The position numbers and the translations under genes are program-made. Shown one piece after another: positions 7,429 to 14,707 of a stretch of 19,080 bases of DNA. This DNA comes from Helicobacteraceae bacterium (GTDB lineage: Bacteria; Campylobacterota; Campylobacteria; Campylobacterales; SZUA-545): assembly GCA_003250175.1 (NCBI GenBank), contig QKHD01000054.1, positions 1 through 19,080 on the forward strand, given 5' to 3'. Each line of letters begins with the position of its first letter. Position 1 is the first letter of the stretch. The notes below the pieces were generated by a model, which had not been told where the DNA came from, ran no database searches, and saw only the letters and a program-made list of their open reading frames with translations.

Positions 7429-8612
7429 AACCGATCCACCTCACCACACCCGCCCTTCTGGCCGCCCTGCTCACGGGCTTTAGCGGTTGCGACAGCGACA
7501 GCAGCGACAACACCACGCAAAACCCCTCCGGAGGCGACGAGAGCAGCATCACCGTTAAAACCGTCGATGCGACGGATTACGACAACTACGCCTACTTCAG
7601 CCTCGCCTCCGGAGCGGTGGTCACCGCGTCCGATAACTGGGACCTCGCCTTTAAACGGACCGAGTTCATCATGAACGGCGGCGATTCCGGCAGCAAAGGG
7701 GTCAAGATGGCCCTGGCCTACACCCCCGCGGGCTTTTACGACGGCACCGATACGGCGGTGGAGGCGACCTTCCTCTCCGCCCTTCCGGAGAACTACCTGG
7801 AGATCATCGGCACCATCGGCACCGATGACAACCTGACCGCCTTCGGCTCCGACCTCTTTACCCCAACCATCCCCACCATGACCACGACGGAGACGGACGG
7901 CTGGTACTACTACTGCGGCTCCAATCCGGAGCAGTGCGACAGCGCCCAGATCGCGGCGCACAAGATCGTGCCTAACGAAGACACCTGGTACCTGGTCCGC
8001 TCCGCCGAGGCGACGGATGGCAACTACACCTTCGCCAAGGTTCACGTCACCGGCATCGACTACCTCTCCAGCTCCGCGGAGCGCAACGTCACCCTGGAGA
8101 TGTACGTACAGCCCGGCACCGACAGCACCTTTGGCGCCTCCACGGTCACCGCGGTGCTCAACACCCTGCCCAGCAGCGAAACGTGCTACCACATCGCCAC
8201 CAACACCGTGAACGACTGCTCCGGAGCGTGGGACATCAAGCACAAACGCATCGGCAACAGCAGCTCCCTGCGCCTTAACGGTGGTGCCAGCGGCACCGGT
8301 GACGCCGCAGGTTCCCAGCTCGATGCGTCCGACCTTGGCAAACTGGCCAGCGGCACCGATCTGGCGGCCAATGTGCAGGAGATGACCTCATCTTACTACT
8401 GGACCCAGGACGTCACCGCCAGCGACTACGGCAAATACAGCGCCACCTACGGCTGGGGATGGTACAAAAGCAGCAAAATCTACCCCAACTACCGGGTCTA
8501 CCTGCTGGATGACGGCGAGGGCAAAACCTACGCCCTGCAGATCAGCAGCTACTACCACCCCGAGACCCTCACCAGCGCCAACATCACCCTGCGCTACACG
8601 GAAGTGGAGTAA
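7425..8612 (+). CDS. hmuY: HmuY family haem-binding lipoprotein, apparently two-domain
   Basis: 395 residues. The lipobox is FSGC, with Cys22 as the expected lipidation site, followed by a Ser/Asp/Asn-rich linker to about residue 42. HmuY-type features are YAYFSLASGAVV (56-66), NWDLAFKRTEF (71-81) and NGGDSGSKG (84-92). HmuY proteins take haem from host or environmental haemoproteins and pass it to the TonB receptor. The second half repeats the pattern: AWDIKHKR (268-275), NGGASGTG (285-292) and YRVYLLDDGEGKTYALQISS (356-375), so the chain seems to hold two HmuY modules; the Porphyromonas protein is about half this size. Cys164/171 and Cys254/265 could form disulfides. Start ATG 7425 has AAGGAG at 7414-7419 and overlaps the receptor stop (ATGA). 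I cannot assign the haem ligands. Confidence 0.88.
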   Translation: MKPIHLTTPALLAALLTGFSGCDSDSSDNTTQNPSGGDESSITVKTVDATDYDNYAYFSLASGAVVTASDNWDLAFKRTEFIMNGGDSGSKGVKMALAYTPAGFYDGTDTAVEATFLSALPENYLEIIGTIGTDDNLTAFGSDLFTPTIPTMTTTETDGWYYYCGSNPEQCDSAQIAAHKIVPNEDTWYLVRSAEATDGNYTFAKVHVTGIDYLSSSAERNVTLEMYVQPGTDSTFGASTVTAVLNTLPSSETCYHIATNTVNDCSGAWDIKHKRIGNSSSLRLNGGASGTGDAAGSQLDASDLGKLASGTDLAANVQEMTSSYYWTQDVTASDYGKYSATYGWGWYKSSKIYPNYRVYLLDDGEGKTYALQISSYYHPETLTSANITLRYTEVE

Positions 8613-8615
8613 GGC

Positions 8616-11600
8616 ATGAGCCAGCAACGCCTCGTCTCGCTCACCACTGCCCTGGTCTTCAGCGCCGCGCTTATTGCGGCGGCGCTGATCATCGCCTTGT
8701 TTCACCCCGCCTCCAAGCGGGTGCTGGTGCTCTCCACCAGCCCCGTTCTGGCGGCGAAATTCACCCATCTGGCAGACGTGGCCGCCCCCCAGGGGATCAC
8801 CCTGGAGGGCTATCTGGCCGAGGCCCTGCCCGAAACCCCGCTCGATGCTTCCCTTTATGACCTGGTGATCCTCGACACCCCCGGAAACCACAATGTCCGT
8901 TTTGTCAAAGAAAAAGCGGCGGCATTCCTGGCCGCCTACGACGGCATGCTGCTGCAAACCGGCCGCTCCGGCTACGAGGCCAAGCAGATCGACGATGCCA
9001 CGGCCAAGCAGCTCCACGACTACTACTTTAACGGCTCAAGCCTCAACTTCTCCCAGATGTTCGCCTACATGCGCAAACACCTCTGGAACGAATCCGTCGC
9101 CGAGCCGAACCCTCCCGTGGTCTTTGACAAAGTGGGCATCTACCACCCCGATTTCGAGGGGCTGATCTTCCCCACCACCCAGGCCTATTTTGCCTGGAAA
9201 GGAGTCAAACCGGACGATACGCGCCCCGTCATCGCCGTGGCCCACCATAAAAACTACATCGCCTCCGGAACCACCGCCCACCTCGACGCCCTGATCCGGA
9301 GCATCGAAGCCAAGGGGGCGATCGCCCTGCCCTTTTACGACTCCGTCGTCGACAGCAGCGGGATCGAATCGGTGCTGATGAAGGAAGGCAAAACCCTCTG
9401 TAACGCCATCATCAGCCAGCAGATCGTCCTGGCTCCGGAGAGCCGCAAGGCGGTGTTTGAAAAACTGGGCGTGCCCGTGCTGCACACCCTGCTCTACCGC
9501 GAAGGAGACGAAGCGGCCTGGGAAAAGGACCGGGTCGGGCTGGAGGCGGGCAGCGTGCCCTTCTTCCTGGCCAACGCCGAGTTTGCGGGCATGATCGACC
9601 CCATGACCATCGCCGTCGTGGGGGCAGACGGCGCCCCCAAACCCCTGCCGCGACAGATCGACTCCGTCGTCAACAAAGCCCTGGGCTATGCCGGCTTGCA
9701 GCGCACCCCCGCCGCAGAAAAAAAACTGGCCTTGATGTTTTACAACTACCCCTCAAAAGAGAGCGGCATCTCCGCGTCGTTCATGAATGCCCCGAAAAGT
9801 ATCGAAGCGATCCTCAAAGCCCTTAAAACCTCCGGATACGCCGTTACCACACCGGACGAAGCGACCCTGCTGACCAAACTCCAAGAGCTCCTGCGCGGCC
9901 TGCACCGCGCCGAGGCGACGGAGCCGCTGGTGGGCAAGATGCTGGGCGAATACCTCCCGGCCGCGGAGTACCACGCCTGGTTTGACGCCCTTCCAACGCC
10001 TGTCAAAGATCGGATCAACGCCCGCTGGGGCGCTCCGGAGGAGGACCCCATGTTTGTCAAGGAGAAGGGCTTTGTCATCCCGGCCTACGCGGCGGGCAAC
10101 CTGCTCATCATGCCCCAGCCCCCCCGCGGCCACCGGGACGAACCGAAGGAGAACGCCCTCTACCACGACATGAGCGTTCCCGTCAACCACTTCTACCTGG
10201 CGGTCTACCTCTACGTGCGCCAGCACGCCCAGGCGCTCATTCACCTGGGCACCCACGGCAGCCAGGAGTGGACCTACGGCAAGGAGCGGGGCCTGAGCGT
10301 TTTTGACGACCCCTTCCTCACCCTCGGCGACATTCCCGTCGTCTACCCCTATATCGTGGATAATATCGGCGAAGCGACCCAGACCAAACGCCGGGGCCGG
10401 GCGGTGAATATCACCCACATGACCCCCGCCTTCATCGCCTCCGGACTCTACCGGGAACTGGGCGACATCCACAGCCTGATTCACGACTATCTGGCGGCGG
10501 ACAAAGGGCTGGTAAAGGAGAAAATCCGGGAGCAGATCATCGCCACCGCCAAGGCCCAAAACCCCCTCTGGGGCGATCTGGGCTGGGACGAGGCCCGAGC
10601 CGAAGCGGAGTTTGAGACCTTTACCAAAGAATTGCACGACCACCTCCACACCCTGGCCTCGCAGTCGCGCCCCATGGGGCTGCACACCTTCGGCAAGGCT
10701 CCGGATCTTAACCAGCGCGTCCACACCACCGTGCAGATGCTGGGCGACGACCTGCTCAAACGTCTGGGTGGCAACGAGTGGGACGAACTCACCACCGTCG
10801 ATTACAGCGAGCTGAATCAGAGCAAGCCCTACCGTCAGGTGATGCAGTGGCTAAGCGCCCCCTCCGCCCCCAAGGACGCCATGGGAAAAACCGCCCGCAC
10901 CTTCGGCGACAACCAGGCCAACCCACTAGAGATGCCCCGCCTGCTGGATGCCCTCTCCGGACGCCACATCCCCACCAAGTACGGCGGCGATCCCATCCGC
11001 AATCCGGAGAGCCTGCCCACGGGCTTTAACCACTACGGCTTTGACGCCTCCCGCGTGCCGACCCAAGCGGCGTGGGAAGCGGGCAAAATTGCCCTCGACC
11101 AGCTCATCGCCGCCCACCGGGCCGAAAACGGCGAAGCCCCCAAAAAGCTCGCCTTTACCATGTGGTCCGTGGAGACGATGCGGCACTTTGGTATTTTGGA
11201 GGCCCAGGTGCTCTACGCCCTGGGCGTGGAGCCGGTGTGGGACCGGGGCGGACGGGTCAGCGGGGTCAAGCTCATTCCCCGGAGCGAGCTGGGCCGGGCC
11301 CGTATCGACACGGTCATCTCCGCCACGGGGCTCTACCGTGACCAGTTCCCCAACGCCATGCTCCGGATGAACGAAGCGGTGGCGCTGGTCAGCGACCTGA
11401 ACGATTCCAACCCCATCGCCGCCGCCACCCGGGCAACCTTTGACGAGCTGGTGGCCAAGGGGGTTCCGGAGGCCAAGGCGCGCCTGCTTTCCAAAATCCG
11501 CGTCTTCTCCAATGAGAGCGGGGTCTACGGCTCCAACCTCGAAGATGCGGCGCTCGCCTCTGACACCTGGGAAGCGGAAGGCAAACTGGCGGACATGTAC

Positions 11601-12476
11601 CTCAACCGCATGCAGTATGCCTTCGGTGAAGGGCTGGAATCCGGAGGCGAAAAGGTCGCGCAGATGAACCTCTACGCCCAAAACCTCAAAGGGGTCGACG
11701 CCGCCGTGCTTTCGCGCAGCTCCAACCTCTACGGCATGCTCACCACGGACGATCCCTTCCAGTATCTGGGCGGCCTCTCCCTGGCGGTGCGCCATATCAA
11801 TGGCAAAAGCCCCAAGCTCTACATCTCCAACCTGCGCGACCCCAAAAAGGGCAAGGTGGAGGACGCGGCCAAGTTCATGGCCCGGGAGCTGGCGACCCGC
11901 GAGTTTCACCCCGGCTACATTGAGGAGCTGATGCAAGAGGGCCACGCCGGAAGCCTCGCCATGACGGGCAGCCTGGAGAACTTCTGGGGCTGGCAGGTAA
12001 TGGACCCGGACATGGTTCGGGACGATCAGTGGCAGGCCTTCCACGACATCTATGTGGATGATAAATACCAAATGCAGCTGCGGGAGTGGATGGAGCAGAC
12101 CAATCCGGAGGCGCTGGCCCAGATGGTCGAACGGATGCTCGAAGCCGTGCGCAAGGAGTACTGGAAAGCGGACGAAAAGACCCTCAAAAATCTCATCGAA
12201 AACTACCAGCAGCTTCACCAAGACCACGACCTGCTGCCGCTGCATGACAAGCTCGAAGCCTTCGTCGCCGAACAGGCGGCGGGCTTTGGCATCGGCGCAC
12301 CCCTCTCCGGCGGCAGCGTCAGCGGCATGAAGCTGGAAAAACAGAACGCCGCCCAGAGCGCCGCGGCCACTCCCCTGCCCTATGCGCTGCTGGGGATCGT
12401 GCTGCTTGTGCTCCTGGGTGCGCTCTACCAATATGTGCGTACCCAACTCTATTTTCGTAAGGAAACAACCAAATGA
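8616..12476 (+). CDS. hmuS: HmuS-type CobN-like chelatase, membrane anchored
   Basis: 1286 residues, CobN-family length. Conserved CobN blocks are visible: IHLGTHGSQEW (His543, His547, Glu551) with GKE at 555-557, DIPVVYPYIVDNIGEATQTK, RVFSNESGVYGSNLEDAA, and DDPFQYLGGLSLAVRHINGK. Two hydrophobic segments flank the large domain: about 8-29 and about 1255-1274, the latter followed by Arg/Lys, which puts the C-terminus inside and the catalytic body in the periplasm. Cytosolic CobN inserts cobalt into hydrogenobyrinate diamide with CobS and CobT; neither partner nor any cobalamin gene is here. The place between hmuY and ExbB/DUF2149-like genes matches HmuS, which from memory has been reported to remove iron from haem in Bacteroides. 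The gene starts 3 nt after hmuY (GGAG at 8606-8609) and overlaps the next gene by 4 nt. RefSeq-style naming would be CobN. Confidence 0.9.
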   Translation: MSQQRLVSLTTALVFSAALIAAALIIALFHPASKRVLVLSTSPVLAAKFTHLADVAAPQGITLEGYLAEALPETPLDASLYDLVILDTPGNHNVRFVKEKAAAFLAAYDGMLLQTGRSGYEAKQIDDATAKQLHDYYFNGSSLNFSQMFAYMRKHLWNESVAEPNPPVVFDKVGIYHPDFEGLIFPTTQAYFAWKGVKPDDTRPVIAVAHHKNYIASGTTAHLDALIRSIEAKGAIALPFYDSVVDSSGIESVLMKEGKTLCNAIISQQIVLAPESRKAVFEKLGVPVLHTLLYREGDEAAWEKDRVGLEAGSVPFFLANAEFAGMIDPMTIAVVGADGAPKPLPRQIDSVVNKALGYAGLQRTPAAEKKLALMFYNYPSKESGISASFMNAPKSIEAILKALKTSGYAVTTPDEATLLTKLQELLRGLHRAEATEPLVGKMLGEYLPAAEYHAWFDALPTPVKDRINARWGAPEEDPMFVKEKGFVIPAYAAGNLLIMPQPPRGHRDEPKENALYHDMSVPVNHFYLAVYLYVRQHAQALIHLGTHGSQEWTYGKERGLSVFDDPFLTLGDIPVVYPYIVDNIGEATQTKRRGRAVNITHMTPAFIASGLYRELGDIHSLIHDYLAADKGLVKEKIREQIIATAKAQNPLWGDLGWDEARAEAEFETFTKELHDHLHTLASQSRPMGLHTFGKAPDLNQRVHTTVQMLGDDLLKRLGGNEWDELTTVDYSELNQSKPYRQVMQWLSAPSAPKDAMGKTARTFGDNQANPLEMPRLLDALSGRHIPTKYGGDPIRNPESLPTGFNHYGFDASRVPTQAAWEAGKIALDQLIAAHRAENGEAPKKLAFTMWSVETMRHFGILEAQVLYALGVEPVWDRGGRVSGVKLIPRSELGRARIDTVISATGLYRDQFPNAMLRMNEAVALVSDLNDSNPIAAATRATFDELVAKGVPEAKARLLSKIRVFSNESGVYGSNLEDAALASDTWEAEGKLADMYLNRMQYAFGEGLESGGEKVAQMNLYAQNLKGVDAAVLSRSSNLYGMLTTDDPFQYLGGLSLAVRHINGKSPKLYISNLRDPKKGKVEDAAKFMARELATREFHPGYIEELMQEGHAGSLAMTGSLENFWGWQVMDPDMVRDDQWQAFHDIYVDDKYQMQLREWMEQTNPEALAQMVERMLEAVRKEYWKADEKTLKNLIENYQQLHQDHDLLPLHDKLEAFVAEQAAGFGIGAPLSGGSVSGMKLEKQNAAQSAAATPLPYALLGIVLLVLLGALYQYVRTQLYFRKETTK

Positions 12477-12943
12477 ATGAACTGATCGAAACCTCCCTCT
12501 TTGAGGTGTCCAAACTCTTTTTAACCCCGGTGCTGATTCTCATCGCCCTGCTCTTTGTCTATGCGCTGTGGAGCGTGGGACGCTTTGCCGTCGAGGCGGC
12601 CATGCGGGCCAAGGGCTCGCCGCTGAAACGCTACGCGCTTGCCCATCCGGAGCTAGGCAGCGACGATCTGGAACTGTGGATTTTAAAAGAGCTCGAACCG
12701 CTCCGGATCGCATCGCGCACCGCCCCCATGCTGGGGCTGGTGGCGACCATGATCCCCATGGGGCCGGCCCTGCTCTCTTTGAGCAACGGCGAGATGGCGG
12801 GGGTGGGGGAAAACCTGGCCGTGGCCTTTTCCGCCGTCATCATCGCCCTGCTGGCCGCCTCCATCACCTTCTGGATTCTCAGCATCCGCCGACGCTGGCT
12901 GCTGCAGGACCTTCGCAGTGTTGAGCGGGAGCGGGCCGCATGA
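12473..12943 (+). CDS. MotA/TolQ/ExbB-like proton channel protein
   Basis: 156 residues, shorter than ExbB (about 240). Three membrane helices are visible at about 15-37, 85-104 and 114-137. The second carries the family pattern around TAPMLGLVATMIPMGPAL, equivalent to the APxLGLxGTVxGM signature of ExbB and TolQ. Proteins of this family form ion-conducting pentamers that power TonB, Tol or the flagellum with the proton gradient. Here the gene overlaps hmuS upstream (ATGA, 12473-12476) and the DUF2149 gene downstream (ATGA, 12940-12943), so I infer a membrane complex with those two proteins rather than a general ExbB. Equivalent small proteins occur in hmuYRSTUV operons of Bacteroidota; I do not assign a letter because naming is inconsistent. 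Confidence 0.85.
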   Translation: MNELIETSLFEVSKLFLTPVLILIALLFVYALWSVGRFAVEAAMRAKGSPLKRYALAHPELGSDDLELWILKELEPLRIASRTAPMLGLVATMIPMGPALLSLSNGEMAGVGENLAVAFSAVIIALLAASITFWILSIRRRWLLQDLRSVERERAA

Positions 12944-13260
12944 GATTTTTGGAGAGCGAAGAGGCGGATGACCCCATCTTTTCGGTGGTCAATATCATCG
13001 ATATTTTCCTGGTCATCATCGCCGTGCTGGTCATTACCCTGATTAAAAACCCCCTCAATCCGTTTTCTGCCGATGACGTCACCGTCATCAAGAACCCGGG
13101 AAAGGAGAACATGGAAGTTATCGTCAAGCAAGGCAAGAAGCTGGAACAGTACAAGGCCACCGGCGAGATCGGTGAAGGCAAGGGCGCCAAGGCGGGCACG
13201 GCGTATAAAATGCCCGACGGCTCCATGGTGTATGTCCCCGAAGGCGGGGCACAACCCTAA
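12940..13260 (+). CDS. DUF2149 family protein with ExbD-like membrane segment
   Basis: 106 residues. One membrane helix at about 16-36 (FSVVNIIDIFLVIIAVLVIT) is followed by a small soluble domain of about 65 residues ending in YKMPDGSMVYVPEGG, the conserved end of DUF2149. Asp21 sits within the helix at the place of the essential membrane Asp of ExbD (FIDVMLVLL). Topology is therefore ExbD/MotB-like: N-terminus inside, one helix, periplasmic domain. It overlaps the ExbB-like gene by 4 nt. I infer that it is the second stator subunit in a complex acting on the HmuS-like protein. No experimental role is known to me for the family. Confidence 0.85.
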   Translation: MRFLESEEADDPIFSVVNIIDIFLVIIAVLVITLIKNPLNPFSADDVTVIKNPGKENMEVIVKQGKKLEQYKATGEIGEGKGAKAGTAYKMPDGSMVYVPEGGAQP

Positions 13261-13278
13261 TCCATACAAGGAAAACCA

Positions 13279-13581
13279 ATGAGTATCCTCATGATCGGCG
13301 GCGACAACGTCGCCAGTATTACCGGAATGTTAAGTCAGCACGGTGTGGACGAAGTGATCCACTGGGACGGACGCAATAAGTCCTCCATTACCCGCAAGGA
13401 GATTCCGGAGCGGACGGACTGCATCGTCATGCTCACCTCCTACCTCAACCACAACGCCATGAAATACTTTAAAAACCTGGCGAAAAAACGGGAAATTCCC
13501 CTCATCTGCGCGGAGCGGAGCGTCACCTCCGTCTACTGCGAATTCTGCAAACGTTTCGGCAGCGCCTCCTGCGGGCGCTGA
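13279..13581 (+). CDS. DUF2325 domain protein
   Basis: 100 residues, essentially one DUF2325 domain: MSILMIGGDN at the start, then TSYLNHNAMKYFKNLAKKREIPL and a Cys-containing tail. Cysteines lie at 48, 77, 87, 90 and 98; CEFC and the later SCGR could bind metal, haem or a redox signal. It starts 18 nt after the DUF2149 stop with AAGGA at 13268-13272, so it likely closes the haem operon. Function is unknown; a cytosolic iron or haem sensor or chaperone is a guess from position and cysteines. Its TGA (13579-13581) abuts the last base of the convergent ZupT gene. Confidence 0.85.
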   Translation: MSILMIGGDNVASITGMLSQHGVDEVIHWDGRNKSSITRKEIPERTDCIVMLTSYLNHNAMKYFKNLAKKREIPLICAERSVTSVYCEFCKRFGSASCGR

Positions 13582-14421
13582 TCAGAGCATATCGAAAAGG
13601 ATCAGGCTCACGGCCATCACGATAATGCCCCCCACGATCCCCAGCAGGGTCGAGTGGGCGTTGCCGTAGACCCGGGCGGCGGGCAGCAGTTCGTCAAACG
13701 AGATATAGACCATAATCCCCGCCACCATTCCGAAGATGATCCCCATCACCGTACCGTCCAGAAAGGACGCCAGCAGCACAAAGCCCACCACCGCGCCCAG
13801 CGGCTCCACCAGTCCGGAGGCGAAGGAGTACCAAAAGGCCCGCTGACGGTTGCCCGTGGCGTGGTAGATGGGCAGCGACACGGCGATCCCCTCCGGAATG
13901 TTGTGAATCGCCACCGCCACGGCAATGGCGATCCCCAAGGTCGGGTCGGTCAGGGCCGAGACAAAGGTGGCGAAACCCTCGGGAAAGTTGTGGATGGCGA
14001 TGGCGATGGCGGTAAAGAGCCCCGTGCGGTGCAGGTCAAAGCGCACCGGGCGGCTGTTGGAATCGGGGCCCAGCTCCTTGACCTCGCCCATGGCCTTGAG
14101 TTCGTGGGGGTTGACATCCTCCGGAATAAAGCGGTCGATGAGCGCCGTCAGGCCGATCCCCGCCACAAAAGCGCCCAGGGCCATGAACTCTCCCGCATGC
14201 ACACCGTACAGCGCACCGAAGGAGTCCCGGCTCTTGTGCAGGATCTCTTCAAAGGAGATGTAAATCATCACCCCCGCCGAAAACCCAAGCCCGATGGAGA
14301 GCGGGATGGTGGAGCGGGTTTTGAACATAAAGGCGATCACCGCCCCCACCCCCGTGGAAAGCCCCGCCAGCAGGGTCAGCATAAAGGCGAAAAAGAGTGT
14401 CTCCGGAGAGTAGCCGGCCAT
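13582..14421 (-). CDS. zupT: ZupT-type ZIP family divalent metal transporter
   Basis: 279 residues with about eight membrane helices. The metal-binding motifs of ZIP proteins are intact: HNFPEG (144-149) and HNIPEG (173-178), plus Glu206 in GLVEPLGA; SFEEIL (56-61) and SFDELLP (241-247) are a further symmetric pair. ZupT imports Zn(II) and also Fe(II), Mn(II) and Co(II) into the cytoplasm. Start CAT at 14419-14421 (minus) has AAGGAG (complement of 14427-14432) 5 nt upstream. It lies tail to tail with the haem operon with zero bases between stops and no terminator between them. A cytosolic loop (about 103-132) lacks the His-rich cluster found in some eukaryotic ZIPs. Context suggests that Fe(II) may be a relevant substrate. 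Confidence 0.93.
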   Translation of the reverse strand: MAGYSPETLFFAFMLTLLAGLSTGVGAVIAFMFKTRSTIPLSIGLGFSAGVMIYISFEEILHKSRDSFGALYGVHAGEFMALGAFVAGIGLTALIDRFIPEDVNPHELKAMGEVKELGPDSNSRPVRFDLHRTGLFTAIAIAIHNFPEGFATFVSALTDPTLGIAIAVAVAIHNIPEGIAVSLPIYHATGNRQRAFWYSFASGLVEPLGAVVGFVLLASFLDGTVMGIIFGMVAGIMVYISFDELLPAARVYGNAHSTLLGIVGGIIVMAVSLILFDML

Positions 14422-14448
14422 GGTCGCTCCTTGGGAAAATATGGCTCT

Positions 14449-14457
14449 ATTGTACCA
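14449..14457 (-). promoter_or_regulatory. Candidate extended -10 promoter for zupT
   Basis: Read on the minus strand, TGGTACAAT is a TGn-TACAAT extended -10 element about 27 bp before the zupT start. The -35 region (TCCATC at 17 bp) is weak. I see no Fur or Zur box here. Confidence 0.45.
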
Positions 14458-14479
14458 CGCAAACCGCTCCGGATGGAAG

Positions 14480-14492
14480 TGTGTAATTTCTA
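14480..14492 (+). repeat. 13-bp direct repeat, copy 1 (zupT-acs intergenic region)
   Basis: TGTGTAATTTCTA; recurs with one mismatch at 14575-14587, 95 bp away start to start, about nine helical turns. Possible paired operator in the divergent region 14422-14707, which holds no gene I can support. Confidence 0.4.
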
Positions 14493-14574
14493 CTTATGTT
14501 ATGGATAAGCTGGAGCGATACTACGTCAAAACAAGAGAAAAATACCCTTTTTTATGCACGATGACTCAGATAGA

Positions 14575-14587
14575 TGTGTAGTTTCTA
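14575..14587 (+). repeat. 13-bp direct repeat, copy 2 (zupT-acs intergenic region)
   Basis: TGTGTAGTTTCTA, 12 of 13 identical to copy 1 at 14480-14492. It lies about 58 bp before the best acs -10 candidate, a usual distance for an activator site. Confidence 0.4.
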
Positions 14588-14644
14588 AACACTTTTTGGC
14601 CACTTTATTTTTAAAATGTCCGAATTTTTCCAATGCTATGTTTA

Positions 14645-14653
14645 TGCTATATT
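14645..14653 (+). promoter_or_regulatory. Candidate extended -10 promoter for acs
   Basis: TGCTATATT (TG-n-TATATT) lies about 54 bp before the acs start in a very AT-rich stretch (14600-14690). A second AT-rich option, TAATAT, is at 14661-14666. No clear -35, as usual for Campylobacterota. Which one is used cannot be decided by eye. Confidence 0.4.
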
Positions 14654-14707
14654 TCTTATGTAATATTTTTTACAATTTTAATAATACCGACTACCTTAGG
14701 AGTAAAG

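Noticed and set aside
8616..12476. Cobaltochelatase CobN for cobalamin synthesis
   Set aside because: Two membrane segments, no CobS/CobT or other cob genes nearby, and an operon of haem uptake genes under a Fur box argue for the HmuS subtype.
3465..14421. Genomic island with mobility genes
   Set aside because: No integrase, transposase, tRNA or terminal repeats were seen at either border.
14594..14620. Sigma-54-like TGGC element upstream of acs
   Set aside because: TGGCCAC is present but no TTGC follows at the -12 position.
14633..14707. N-terminal extension of Acs from an upstream start
   Set aside because: The region is AT-rich and hydrophobic, lacks a ribosome site, and Acs proteins start at the ATG 14708 position, which has AGGAG.
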